From Alicyclobacillus acidocaldarius subsp. acidocaldarius Tc-4-1 (lineage in GTDB: Bacteria; Bacillota; Bacilli; Alicyclobacillales; Alicyclobacillaceae), in NCBI RefSeq assembly GCF_000219875.1, contig NC_017167.1, positions 972,765 to 1,036,764 on the forward strand: DNA of 64,000 bases, in the 5' to 3' direction. Of the stretch, positions 52,867 to 60,425 are shown piece after piece. Position 1 is the first letter of the stretch. Each line of letters begins with the position of its first letter. The position numbers and the translations under genes are program-made. The notes beneath the pieces are model-generated. The model ran no database searches. It saw only the letters and a list, made by a program, of their open reading frames with translations, and was not told where the DNA came from.

Positions 52867-52948
52867 TTTTGCTGCGCTCAGGCGGCGAGCATGGATCTGG
52901 CGCAGTACAATGGGAGATGCCGTTCAGTCAGGTAGGAGGGGTCACATC

Positions 52949-54049
52949 ATGGAGATCTTTGCACAGCGGAGAGCCCGACTTGCGAATTTGTGTGTGGAAT
53001 GCGGCTGGAAGTACGCCGTCCTTACACATCCCGCCAATTGGCATTATTTCACAGGCGTTAGGCTGGAGGCGGGCGAGCGCCTGGCGTGTCTCGTCGTCTC
53101 GGACCATGGATCGGCAATTGCCATCGCGCATGAGATGTTCGCCGCTGGGGTCGAGCGGATGGGCGTCCCATTTGAGCTGTGGCGCGACGGGGAAAACGCG
53201 CACGCGCGCCTTGCGGACCGACTTGCCGAGGGCTCGAGGGTGGGGGTCGACGGCGGCCTCCCTGCTCACCATTTGATTCCTCTGATGAGGGAGGCACGCC
53301 ATTGTTCATTTGACTTGGCCGATACCGCCATCGCGAGCCTGCGGATTCGGAAGGACGCGCGCGAGATCGAGCTCCTCTTGGAGGCTTCGCGGCGGGCGGA
53401 TCGAGCGGTCGATCTCGTCCGAGCTCACATCCGGCCCGGGGTCTCGGAGCTCGAACTGGCGGACAAACTTGCGCGCATCTGGCGGGAGGTGGGCAGCCCC
53501 GGCATGTCGTTTCCGCCCATCGTGGCGGCGGGAGAAGGTGGAGCGGAACCGCATCACGAGCCCGGCGCTCGGCGCATCTCGCCTGGAGACGTCGTCATTG
53601 TGGATACGGGGGGCTTCTGTGAGGGCTACGTGAGCGACATCACGCGAACGTTCATCCTCGGCCAACCTTCGGCGGAGTTCGCGAAGGTGTACGATGCGGT
53701 ATTGCGGGCCAATCTCGCAGCCATCGCTGCCGTGAGGCCGGGTGTGAAGTTTTGTGAGATCGATCGCGCCGCACGGCGTGTGATCGAAGAGGCGGGATTC
53801 GGCGCCTACTTCACGCATCGCACCGGGCATGGGGTCGGCCTCGATATTCACGAGCCGCCGTTTGTGGACGCGTCGAACCACACCGAGGTGGAACCAGGGA
53901 TGGCCTTCAGCATCGAGCCAGGGGTGTACTTGCCAGGGAAGTTCGGCGTTCGCATTGAAGATCTGGTCGTCGCCACGGAGGACGGAGCTCTCGTGCTGAA
54001 TCGGGCTCCGAAACGTCTGGAGGATGTGATACTTTCGGTGGAGGTGTGA
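52949..54049 (+). CDS. M24-family Xaa-Pro peptidase
   Basis: A metallopeptidase that cleaves dipeptides or N-terminal residues before proline. It has 366 residues: an N-terminal creatinase-like domain, then a pita-bread domain with metal ligands in [43 protein letters not shown] and GVRIEDLV. It could be prolidase or aminopeptidase P. ATG 52949 follows GGAGGGG. Confidence 0.9.
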   Translation: MEIFAQRRARLANLCVECGWKYAVLTHPANWHYFTGVRLEAGERLACLVVSDHGSAIAIAHEMFAAGVERMGVPFELWRDGENAHARLADRLAEGSRVGVDGGLPAHHLIPLMREARHCSFDLADTAIASLRIRKDAREIELLLEASRRADRAVDLVRAHIRPGVSELELADKLARIWREVGSPGMSFPPIVAAGEGGAEPHHEPGARRISPGDVVIVDTGGFCEGYVSDITRTFILGQPSAEFAKVYDAVLRANLAAIAAVRPGVKFCEIDRAARRVIEEAGFGAYFTHRTGHGVGLDIHEPPFVDASNHTEVEPGMAFSIEPGVYLPGKFGVRIEDLVVATEDGALVLNRAPKRLEDVILSVEV

Positions 54050-54059
54050 AGGTGTGAGG

Positions 54060-54083
54060 GAGGCGTGAGCGACTTCACGCCTC
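54060..54083. terminator. Hairpin between convergent genes
   Basis: GAGGCGTGA and TCACGCCTC form a perfect 9-bp stem with a 6-base loop, followed on the plus strand by a T-rich tract. It slightly overlaps the end of the yfhH-like gene. Confidence 0.55.
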
Positions 54084-54389
54084 GTCCGTTTCTTCTAACT
54101 GTGCAATGGGCACGGCTGCTGTCTCACCCGTCATCTGCCGGATACCCCAGGCCATGACCCCTTCGATGGCGGTGACCGTGAGGCGGTCGTACTCCTCAGC
54201 GATGCGGTATGTGCGCCCAATCTCGATGTGAACGTCATCTTTGATTTCGTAACTCTTCGCGAGGTACCAGCGGGTCATGTAGATTTCGTATTCGCTCCAG
54301 TTTTCACGCTCATAGGCCTCGCGGCCTTTTCGCTGCAGTTCAGCCATCTCCCGCCGCAGTTCTTCCTTCGACATCTCGCTGTACAGCAT
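54075..54389 (-). CDS. yfhH: YfhH family protein (DUF1811)
   Basis: A 104-residue protein matching the Bacillus YfhH pattern: N-terminal helices (SEMSKEELRREMAELQRKG), the IYMTRWYLAKSY segment, then a small beta domain (GRTYRIAEEYDRLTV, GVMAWGIR). Function unknown. The start is ATG 54389 or GTG 54392; the ribosome site is weak. Confidence 0.75.
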   Translation of the reverse strand: MLYSEMSKEELRREMAELQRKGREAYERENWSEYEIYMTRWYLAKSYEIKDDVHIEIGRTYRIAEEYDRLTVTAIEGVMAWGIRQMTGETAAVPIAQLEETDEA

Positions 54390-54404
54390 CACGTCATCAC
54401 TCTT

Positions 54405-54866
54405 TCACGCATCGGCTTGCAAGTCGCCGCGAACGAACAGGTGCAGCGTGTCTCCCGTCATTATAGCCGCTGTGACGTGAAGCCGGTAGCGCTTTGTGCC
54501 GACAGGGACGGTTTGGACGTTGAGCACGGCCGACGGCATGTACGGGTTGTCGTAAAGCAGTTGCATCGGCTTTCCCAGCAGAAAGGAGAGGCTCGCGAGG
54601 GTCTGACGGCGGATGGCCGTCTGGACCTCGGGTGGCGTGTTCGGAGGGCACTCGACGAGAATGCGCCGAAGCGCGCGCTTGCCGGGTTCCGATTGTTCTG
54701 CGATGAGGAACTGGTTTTCCGTCTCCAACTGATCAATCGCCTGTCGCAAACTGTCGACCTCCATGTGCATGCGATGCAGGTCGCGCGCGCTGTACACCGT
54801 GGCCGCGAGGAGGCCTGTGAGAAACGACAGTGCGGCGATCGCGGCGGTGGATCGAACGCGGCTCAT
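54405..54866 (-). CDS. ytrI: Sporulation membrane protein YtrI-like
   Basis: A 153-residue protein with an N-terminal membrane helix (AIAALSFLTGLLAATVYSA), a coiled coil (MEVDSLRQAIDQLETENQFL) and a C-terminal beta-rich domain. Position directly after ytrH, with a 4-base ATGA overlap, identifies it as YtrI. In Bacillus the pair is sigma-E dependent and needed for efficient sporulation. Confidence 0.78.
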   Translation of the reverse strand: MSRVRSTAAIAALSFLTGLLAATVYSARDLHRMHMEVDSLRQAIDQLETENQFLIAEQSEPGKRALRRILVECPPNTPPEVQTAIRRQTLASLSFLLGKPMQLLYDNPYMPSAVLNVQTVPVGTKRYRLHVTAAIMTGDTLHLFVRGDLQADA

Positions 54867-55198
54867 GACGAGGATCGCCCCTCCGTGAGCCATTGGATGA
54901 CGATGTAGCCCACGTGACAGCCAAGAAAGGCGGCGAACAGGTAGATGAGCTGGCGGACCATGGGGCCGATGTGCAGGCCGAACACGCCGCGATCGATCAC
55001 GCGGAGGACGTCCATCGAACCGCCGAGCGCCGCCACGATGGCCCACACCTTCAAATCGGAGGCGAGCGTGTTCATGGCCGCCTGCGGATCGTGATGCGTG
55101 AGAAGTGCCGCGAGTCCGCCGAACAGCGCCCCGCCGATGACGAGCCCCATCGAGACGAGGAAGTCGAGCACACAGTTTTCAGCGATGCTGTTCCACAA
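54863..55198 (-). CDS. ytrH: Sporulation membrane protein YtrH
   Basis: A 111-residue polytopic membrane protein that aligns by eye with Bacillus YtrH (LVIGGALFGGLAALL, LKVWAIVAALGGSMDVLRV). A mother-cell sporulation protein. TTG 55198 has GGAGGCG nine bases upstream; TTG 55204 is too close to that site. Confidence 0.82.
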   Translation of the reverse strand: MWNSIAENCVLDFLVSMGLVIGGALFGGLAALLTHHDPQAAMNTLASDLKVWAIVAALGGSMDVLRVIDRGVFGLHIGPMVRQLIYLFAAFLGCHVGYIVIQWLTEGRSSS

Positions 55199-55294
55199 AC
55201 CCAATCGCCTCCGTGGACGAGGCTTTGCTTCATCTTACGCGGCGCGCGCATCGCGCATGTGCAAAACCCTCGGCTTTCGGCCCATCATAAGAGG

Positions 55295-55303
55295 TGTTAT
55301 GAT
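55295..55303 (+). promoter_or_regulatory. Candidate extended -10 promoter of the SNF2 operon
   Basis: TGTTATGAT matches TGnTATAAT with one mismatch, about 40 bases before the helicase start. Confidence 0.4.
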
Positions 55304-55339
55304 CAAAAGACAGGACATAACAGGAACGGGGGCGCGCCG

Positions 55340-58189
55340 ATGGATCGAATCGCGCCAGAGCGAATCGACAGGGGCACGGGGCGCGAGGTTGGCCTGGCGG
55401 ACGCCCTGCGCGCGTGGCAGGCGAGGGCGGTTGATCTGGCCCGGATCATCGTGAAGCAGGGCGACGTGGTGGCCGTGGCGCACGGAGAATGGATGACAGG
55501 GCGGGAGGTCGCGCTGTGGCTCCGCCAGATGGCGCAAAGGAAAGTGGCGGGCTTTCCATCGGGGGAAGCCCGCTTCGTGGCGCGCTGGGTGCCCGCGTGG
55601 ACCTCAGATGCGCTCTTCGCGCTTCGCTATCGCCTCATCTCGTATGCCACACGTGGCACGTTGGCCAAGGTGTATCCATCTCCAGCAGACGTCGATGCGC
55701 TGTTGATTCAGCTCGTGGACCGCGAACTGAGGCGGCGCATTGTGGACGTGGAACTGCGCACGCCATCTGGGAACGGATACAGCGTGATGTACCGGGGGAA
55801 GAAGGAAGCGCTCGCCGCTTGGGCGCGGGCGCTCGTGAGGGCGCCGCGTTTTCTGGCGGATGGTTGGATTGTGAGCAGGGAGTGCGAACGGGCTCTGGAA
55901 GGGTCGGGGTGGGGCCGCGCGGATTTCGACGACGACAGCGGGCGGATCGCGTACGATCTCGTCTTTTCGCTCGAACCGCCGGGCGAGGATGTCGGTGGAG
56001 AGTGGGTACTCCGCTTTGAACTTCGCCATCGTTGGACCGGCGAGCGAATTCCGCTTTCGGCGTACTGGCAGTCGCCTTCCCGGGAAATGGCCGCAAACGG
56101 GGATGTGCTGGTGGCGCCAGAGCGCTTTTTCCTGCCGAAATTGCGCGAGGCGGCGCGGCTGTGTCCCGCCATTGCGCGGGCCCTCTGCACCCCTGCACCC
56201 GCACGGGCCGTCCTCCATCCCGACGAAATGGCCCGGTTTGTATCACAGGAGCTTCCGGCGCTGCGCCGCGCATCGTTCGTTGTGGAGACGCCGGCGCTCG
56301 AGGCGGCGCGGGACATTCGGATCCGCGTTCGACTGGAGCGCATGGACGGCGGCGCTTCTCGCCGCGGAGGCGGGCGAAGAGCGGCGGGGATGCCGAGGTT
56401 TTCCGCGGATGCGGTCGCGCGGTTCGATTGGTCGGTCGTGATCGACGATCACACGCTCACGCCCGAGGAGTTTCGAAGGATGGTAGAACGGCAAACGCCG
56501 CTCGTGCAGGTGGCCGGGGCCTGGCGCCTTGTGCCGCTGGCCGATCTGCTGCGCCAGGTCGAGGCGCTGCCTGAGCGCGGCCAGGAGGTTGGCCCCCTCG
56601 AGTGGATGCGCGCGCATGCGTTGGCTGCACACGACGGGCCAGGGAAGATGGAGGTGGACGCAGAGGGGCCGCGCGCCGTACAGTGGATGGACGTGTGGGC
56701 GCTCGGCCGGGATGCGGAGCCGGAACCGCCGCCAGCCTCGCTTCGAGGAGCCCTGCGTCACTATCAGGAGCAGGGTTACGCGTGGCTCATCCATCTGAGA
56801 AAGCTCGGCATCGGCGGTTGCCTGGCGGACGACATGGGCCTCGGCAAGACGGTGCAGATGATCGCGTACTGGCTTCGGGTCAAGGAGCGGGGCGAGGCGT
56901 CGGGACCTCATCTCCTCGTCTGCCCGACTTCGCTGGTCGCGAACTGGAAGGCGGAGATTGAACGGTTTGCCCCTGATCTCTCGGTGTACGTGCATCACGG
57001 GCCCGCCCGGAATCTCGACCGTGCCTTTGCGGACCCTGTCGATCTCGTCATCACCACGTACGGGACGCTTCTTCGGGACGGCGAGGTGTTCCGCCGGCGG
57101 GCGTTCGACTGCGTCACCATCGACGAGGCGCAGGTGGTGAAAAACGCCTCGACGCAGCAGGCGCGAGCGCTTCGGGCGTTGACGAGTCGTCACCGCGTCG
57201 CGCTCACGGGCACGCCTGTGGAAAATCGGCTCGATGAGCTGTGGTCGCTCATGGATTTTTTAAATCCTGGCTACCTCGGATCGCTGCGCTGGTTTCGGAC
57301 GACATTCGGTTCCATCGCGGAAGGGCGGGATCTGAGCGGCGTGCGCATGCGCCAACTGCAACTGCTGCTTCGCCCGGTGCTTCTGCGCCGCCGAAAGAGC
57401 GATCCGGCGATTGCGCCGGAGCTCCCGGAGAAGTGGGAAGTGGAGGAGCGCGCGCTCCTGACGGCCGAGCAGGCCGCGATATATCAGGCGTTGGTGGATC
57501 AGATGTTCGCGCAGATCGCGCGTGGTCCGAGTGCCATCGCGCGAAGAGGCGCGATTCTGACCACGTTGCTGCGGCTCAAGCAGGTGTGCGATCACCCGGC
57601 GCTCATCTCGGGCGGGCGGCCATCTGCCAAGCGGAGCGGGAAGCTGCGGAGCCTTTTGGATCTCCTGCGCGTGGTCGTGGACGGCGGGGAGGCCGCGCTT
57701 ATCTTCACGCAGTTTCGAGAGATGGGCGAGATGTTGTGCAAAGCGGTGGAGGATGAACTCGGATTTCGGCCGCCTTTCCTGCACGGCGGCATGTCCGCCA
57801 AGGCTCGGGGCGAGATCGTCGAGCAGTATCAGACCAAGCGAATGGCGTCGCCCGTGCTCGTCCTATCACTGCGAGCAGGGGGCGTGGGGCTGAATCTCAC
57901 GCGGGCCAATCACGTGTTTCACTACGATCGATGGTGGAATCCGGCGGTGGAAGATCAGGCGACGGACCGCGCGTACCGGATCGGCCAGTCGCGGGGCGTG
58001 GAAGTGCACAAGATGATCTGCGCCGGGACGCTGGAGGAGCGAATTGATGAGATGCTGCGGGCGAAGCGGGCGCTGTCCGACGTGGTGAGCCGCGTGTCGG
58101 AGGACTGGGTGACCGAACTCGACGACGAGGCGCTGTATGAGTTGTTTGCGTTGAACCCGGTCGACGTGATGGAGGAGGATGCGCCGTGA
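55340..58189 (+). CDS. SNF2-family helicase
   Basis: A 949-residue SF2 translocase. The N-terminal half (about 1-480) is a bacterial SNF2-associated region of unknown role. The ATPase lobes follow: DDMGLGKTVQ (Walker A), CPTSLVANW, IDEAQVVKN (DEAQ in place of DEAH), ALTGTPVENRLDELWSL, FLHGGMSA, and LRAGGVGLNLTRANHVFHYD with DRAYRIGQ. ATG 55340 follows GGAACGGGGG. Its stop overlaps a SWIM-domain protein. Such pairs are common in bacteria and may act in DNA repair or chromatin-like remodelling, but the role is unknown. Confidence 0.9.
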   Translation: MDRIAPERIDRGTGREVGLADALRAWQARAVDLARIIVKQGDVVAVAHGEWMTGREVALWLRQMAQRKVAGFPSGEARFVARWVPAWTSDALFALRYRLISYATRGTLAKVYPSPADVDALLIQLVDRELRRRIVDVELRTPSGNGYSVMYRGKKEALAAWARALVRAPRFLADGWIVSRECERALEGSGWGRADFDDDSGRIAYDLVFSLEPPGEDVGGEWVLRFELRHRWTGERIPLSAYWQSPSREMAANGDVLVAPERFFLPKLREAARLCPAIARALCTPAPARAVLHPDEMARFVSQELPALRRASFVVETPALEAARDIRIRVRLERMDGGASRRGGGRRAAGMPRFSADAVARFDWSVVIDDHTLTPEEFRRMVERQTPLVQVAGAWRLVPLADLLRQVEALPERGQEVGPLEWMRAHALAAHDGPGKMEVDAEGPRAVQWMDVWALGRDAEPEPPPASLRGALRHYQEQGYAWLIHLRKLGIGGCLADDMGLGKTVQMIAYWLRVKERGEASGPHLLVCPTSLVANWKAEIERFAPDLSVYVHHGPARNLDRAFADPVDLVITTYGTLLRDGEVFRRRAFDCVTIDEAQVVKNASTQQARALRALTSRHRVALTGTPVENRLDELWSLMDFLNPGYLGSLRWFRTTFGSIAEGRDLSGVRMRQLQLLLRPVLLRRRKSDPAIAPELPEKWEVEERALLTAEQAAIYQALVDQMFAQIARGPSAIARRGAILTTLLRLKQVCDHPALISGGRPSAKRSGKLRSLLDLLRVVVDGGEAALIFTQFREMGEMLCKAVEDELGFRPPFLHGGMSAKARGEIVEQYQTKRMASPVLVLSLRAGGVGLNLTRANHVFHYDRWWNPAVEDQATDRAYRIGQSRGVEVHKMICAGTLEERIDEMLRAKRALSDVVSRVSEDWVTELDDEALYELFALNPVDVMEEDAP

Positions 58190-58863
58190 AGCGCGGTCCG
58201 TACGCGTCGCGCTGGGAGCCCGTGCTGGTCGAGGTGGATTCGTCTCACCTTCGCGCCGCTACGCGCCTGGCGATGTCGGGAGCGGTGCGCGCGACCGCGT
58301 GGGACGGCGCCGGCTGGCGGGCGGTGGTGGAGCGGAGCGGCACGCGCCGCGCCTTCGACGTGTGGCTGCCCAAGCTGGCGGATTACGCGGGGCACGCGCG
58401 AGACGTGGCGCGCTGGCTCGCGTTGCGCCCCGATTGGCTCGCGGCGCATTACGCGGGGGAGTGGGACGAGTCGTTTCTGGAGTTTCTATCCGCGCATCAG
58501 GTGGAGGTGGTGCCGACGGGCGAGACGGCGGCTCGGCTGCGCGCGCTGTCCACCTGCACCTGCGAGGAGATGGATCCGCTTTGCCCGCACGTCGTGGCGG
58601 TGCTCCTCGCGTTCATCTGGGAAGCGGACACATGCCCGCTGGCGGCGTTTCGGCTGGTCGGGATCGAAGTGGACCAGTTGCTCGATCTCGTCCAGGAGGA
58701 GACGGCCGCGCTTGCGGGTGATGCGGGGGCGCCAGGGCACACCGATGTTCCTGAGGCGGGCGGGAGGGATGGGGCCTGGAGTCCCGAAGAATGGTGCAAA
58801 GATGCGCCGGTTCGGCCGTTGGGGAGGATGCGGCCCATCGTGAGGTGCGAGATTCGCCCATGA
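58186..58863 (+). CDS. SWIM zinc-finger protein
   Basis: A 225-residue protein with a SWIM motif (CTCEEMDPLCPHVVAVL, C-x-C...C-x-H), which binds zinc and probably DNA or protein. It starts with GTG overlapping the SNF2 stop, so it is likely the helicase's partner. The C-terminus is disordered. A terminator follows. Confidence 0.88.
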   Translation: MKRGPYASRWEPVLVEVDSSHLRAATRLAMSGAVRATAWDGAGWRAVVERSGTRRAFDVWLPKLADYAGHARDVARWLALRPDWLAAHYAGEWDESFLEFLSAHQVEVVPTGETAARLRALSTCTCEEMDPLCPHVVAVLLAFIWEADTCPLAAFRLVGIEVDQLLDLVQEETAALAGDAGAPGHTDVPEAGGRDGAWSPEEWCKDAPVRPLGRMRPIVRCEIRP

Positions 58864-58880
58864 GGGCGGGTCTTTTCTTT
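58855..58880 (+). terminator. Rho-independent terminator after the SWIM gene
   Basis: CGCCC and GGGCG enclose a 4-base loop and are followed by GGTCTTTTCTTTT. It separates this operon from the SOS-type promoter. Confidence 0.65.
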
Positions 58881-58892
58881 TGCTCAAAGATG

Positions 58893-58906
58893 CGAACATA
58901 TGTTTG
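58893..58906 (+). promoter_or_regulatory. LexA/SOS box 1
   Basis: CGAACATATGTTTG is one base away from the Gram-positive LexA consensus CGAACnnnnGTTCG. It lies just upstream of the -10. Confidence 0.75.
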
Positions 58907-58925
58907 TTTTCTGCTTGACTCGGGG

Positions 58926-58931
58926 TATAAT
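58926..58931 (+). promoter_or_regulatory. -10 element of the mutasome promoter
   Basis: A perfect TATAAT. The -35 would fall in the first LexA box (TTTGTT, 58903-58908, spacer 17). A TTGACT at 58915 is too close to serve this -10. Confidence 0.55.
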
Positions 58932-58940
58932 GAGGGCATA

Positions 58941-58952
58941 GAACATTTGTTC
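58941..58952 (+). promoter_or_regulatory. LexA/SOS box 2
   Basis: GAACATTTGTTC fits the palindrome GAAC-N4-GTTC perfectly, between the -10 and the ImuB start. The two boxes flank the promoter. Confidence 0.75.
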
Positions 58953-58965
58953 GGTGGTGAGTGAG

Positions 58966-60174
58966 ATGCGGTACAGTCTGTACGGCGAATGCGAAGGGCT
59001 GCTGGGCGAGGGCCAAGGCCCGTTTTTGGTCGAAGAAGATGGCAGGATCATCGATGTCTCTCGCACCGCAGCGCGGGCGGGGGTGCGGCTGGGAATGCCG
59101 GTACGGGAAGCTCTGGCGCTCATCCCGGGCTGCCGCGTGGAATCGGCTACAGGCGAATCAACACCCTGGAGGCATTTGCGCCAAGTGCTGTGGTCGCATA
59201 CGCCGTGGGTCGAAACGCATCCGGACGAGCGGCGGTTTTGGATCGAGCTCTCCGGGCCGCGCGTCCCCCTCGCGGAACTCCGGCAGATGGCGCGCGACAT
59301 CCGCCGGGGATTGACGGAGGAACAGCGGGTGGTGCTCGCGCTGGCCAAGACGCCGTGGCAGGCTCGTATGCTCCTCGCGTGGAGCCGGCAGGAGCGGGTG
59401 CCGGGGGCGCTGTACCGAAAACTGGGCGCTGAACCGCTGGTCGTGGCGCCGGATCTGCTGAACAGGGAGGATGAGGCCGTCTGGATGCGCGCGCCCATCG
59501 CGGCGTCGTGGTGGATTCCCGACGATGCCAAGGCCGAGCTCATCTCCCTGGGCGTCTTCCGACTGAAAGATCTGGTGGAGATCCCGGAGGACATGTTGTG
59601 TGCCCGCTTTGGAGAGCAGGCTCGGATCTGGCGGATGAAGGGTACGGAGAACAGAGGGCTTCGGCCGGATCGCCCGCCTGAGGCGTGGAGCGCCTCGTGG
59701 CGCGGAGACGCGGAAGGCGTGCTGCTCGAACAGGCGAAGATGCAAGTTCGCCTATGTCTGGAAAGCCTTTGTAGCCGCCTCGTGCGATTGGGGCTGGCCG
59801 TTCAAACCCTGTCCATCGCTTTGTGGACCGACGCGCGCGAGATTCGATGGGAAAAGCGGATTGCGAAGCCCACTCCTCAGCCGGACGCCTTATGGGCCCA
59901 GATGGCGTGGCCGGAAGAGATCCATCGGGCGCGGCGAATTTGGGGCGTCGAATTGTGCGCGACCGAGGTGGCGGAGCTTCGCCCGGTGCAGATGGGCCTG
60001 TTGGAGCAGGGGAAGGCGCTCGACGCCCTCGAGGCGCGGGATTCGGCGAACCGGCTCGAGCGGTTGAACGCGTGGGATGTGTGGATGTCGAAGTGGCCGA
60101 AGTTGCAGCGGGGCATGGCGGCGGATTTTCGCGAACGACGCCTGGCGCTGGTTCTCGCCGAGATGGCGCGTTGA
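58966..60174 (+). CDS. imuB: ImuB-like protein (Y-family polymerase homologue)
   Basis: A 402-residue protein of the DNA polymerase Y family. The N-terminus lacks the DxDxFFA catalytic motif (RYSLYGECEGLLGEGQG), so it is probably inactive, as in ImuB proteins, which bridge the DnaE2 polymerase to the sliding clamp. The little-finger-like C-terminal region is basic. ATG 58966 lies just past a LexA box. ImuA was not seen upstream. The next genes are a DUF6504-like protein and DnaE2. Confidence 0.8.
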   Translation: MRYSLYGECEGLLGEGQGPFLVEEDGRIIDVSRTAARAGVRLGMPVREALALIPGCRVESATGESTPWRHLRQVLWSHTPWVETHPDERRFWIELSGPRVPLAELRQMARDIRRGLTEEQRVVLALAKTPWQARMLLAWSRQERVPGALYRKLGAEPLVVAPDLLNREDEAVWMRAPIAASWWIPDDAKAELISLGVFRLKDLVEIPEDMLCARFGEQARIWRMKGTENRGLRPDRPPEAWSASWRGDAEGVLLEQAKMQVRLCLESLCSRLVRLGLAVQTLSIALWTDAREIRWEKRIAKPTPQPDALWAQMAWPEEIHRARRIWGVELCATEVAELRPVQMGLLEQGKALDALEARDSANRLERLNAWDVWMSKWPKLQRGMAADFRERRLALVLAEMAR

Positions 60175-60413
60175 GCCGCTTGGTGCGCAGGCCCTTGGCC
60201 GTGCTGCAATGGGAGGCGGATCTCCCGCGCTCGTTCATATACGTAGGCCAGAGACACCAGGTTCTATGGGTTCTCGATGAATGGTGGGAGATGGGCGACT
60301 GGTGGAAAGCCGGGCGGGATCGGCGAATGGTGCGCGTGTGGACGGATGTCGGCGCGTGCATGGATTTGGAATGCGAGGATGGGGTCTGGCGCGTGTATCG
60401 CGTTTGGGATTGA
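60171..60413 (+). CDS. DUF6504-like small protein
   Basis: An 80-residue protein (RSFIYVGQRHQVLWVLDEWW ... RVWTDVGACMDLE) resembling DUF6504, found next to Y-family and error-prone polymerase genes in other bacteria. A TTG start overlaps the ImuB stop (TTGA), suggesting coupling. Rich in Trp, Arg and Asp. The function is unknown; it may be a structural part of the mutasome. Confidence 0.65.
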   Translation: MSRLVRRPLAVLQWEADLPRSFIYVGQRHQVLWVLDEWWEMGDWWKAGRDRRMVRVWTDVGACMDLECEDGVWRVYRVWD

Positions 60414-60425
60414 GGAGGGCGTGCG

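Noticed and set aside
58915-58920. TTGACT as the -35 box of the mutasome promoter
   Set aside because: Only five bases from the TATAAT; it could serve only a weak alternative -10 near 58939.
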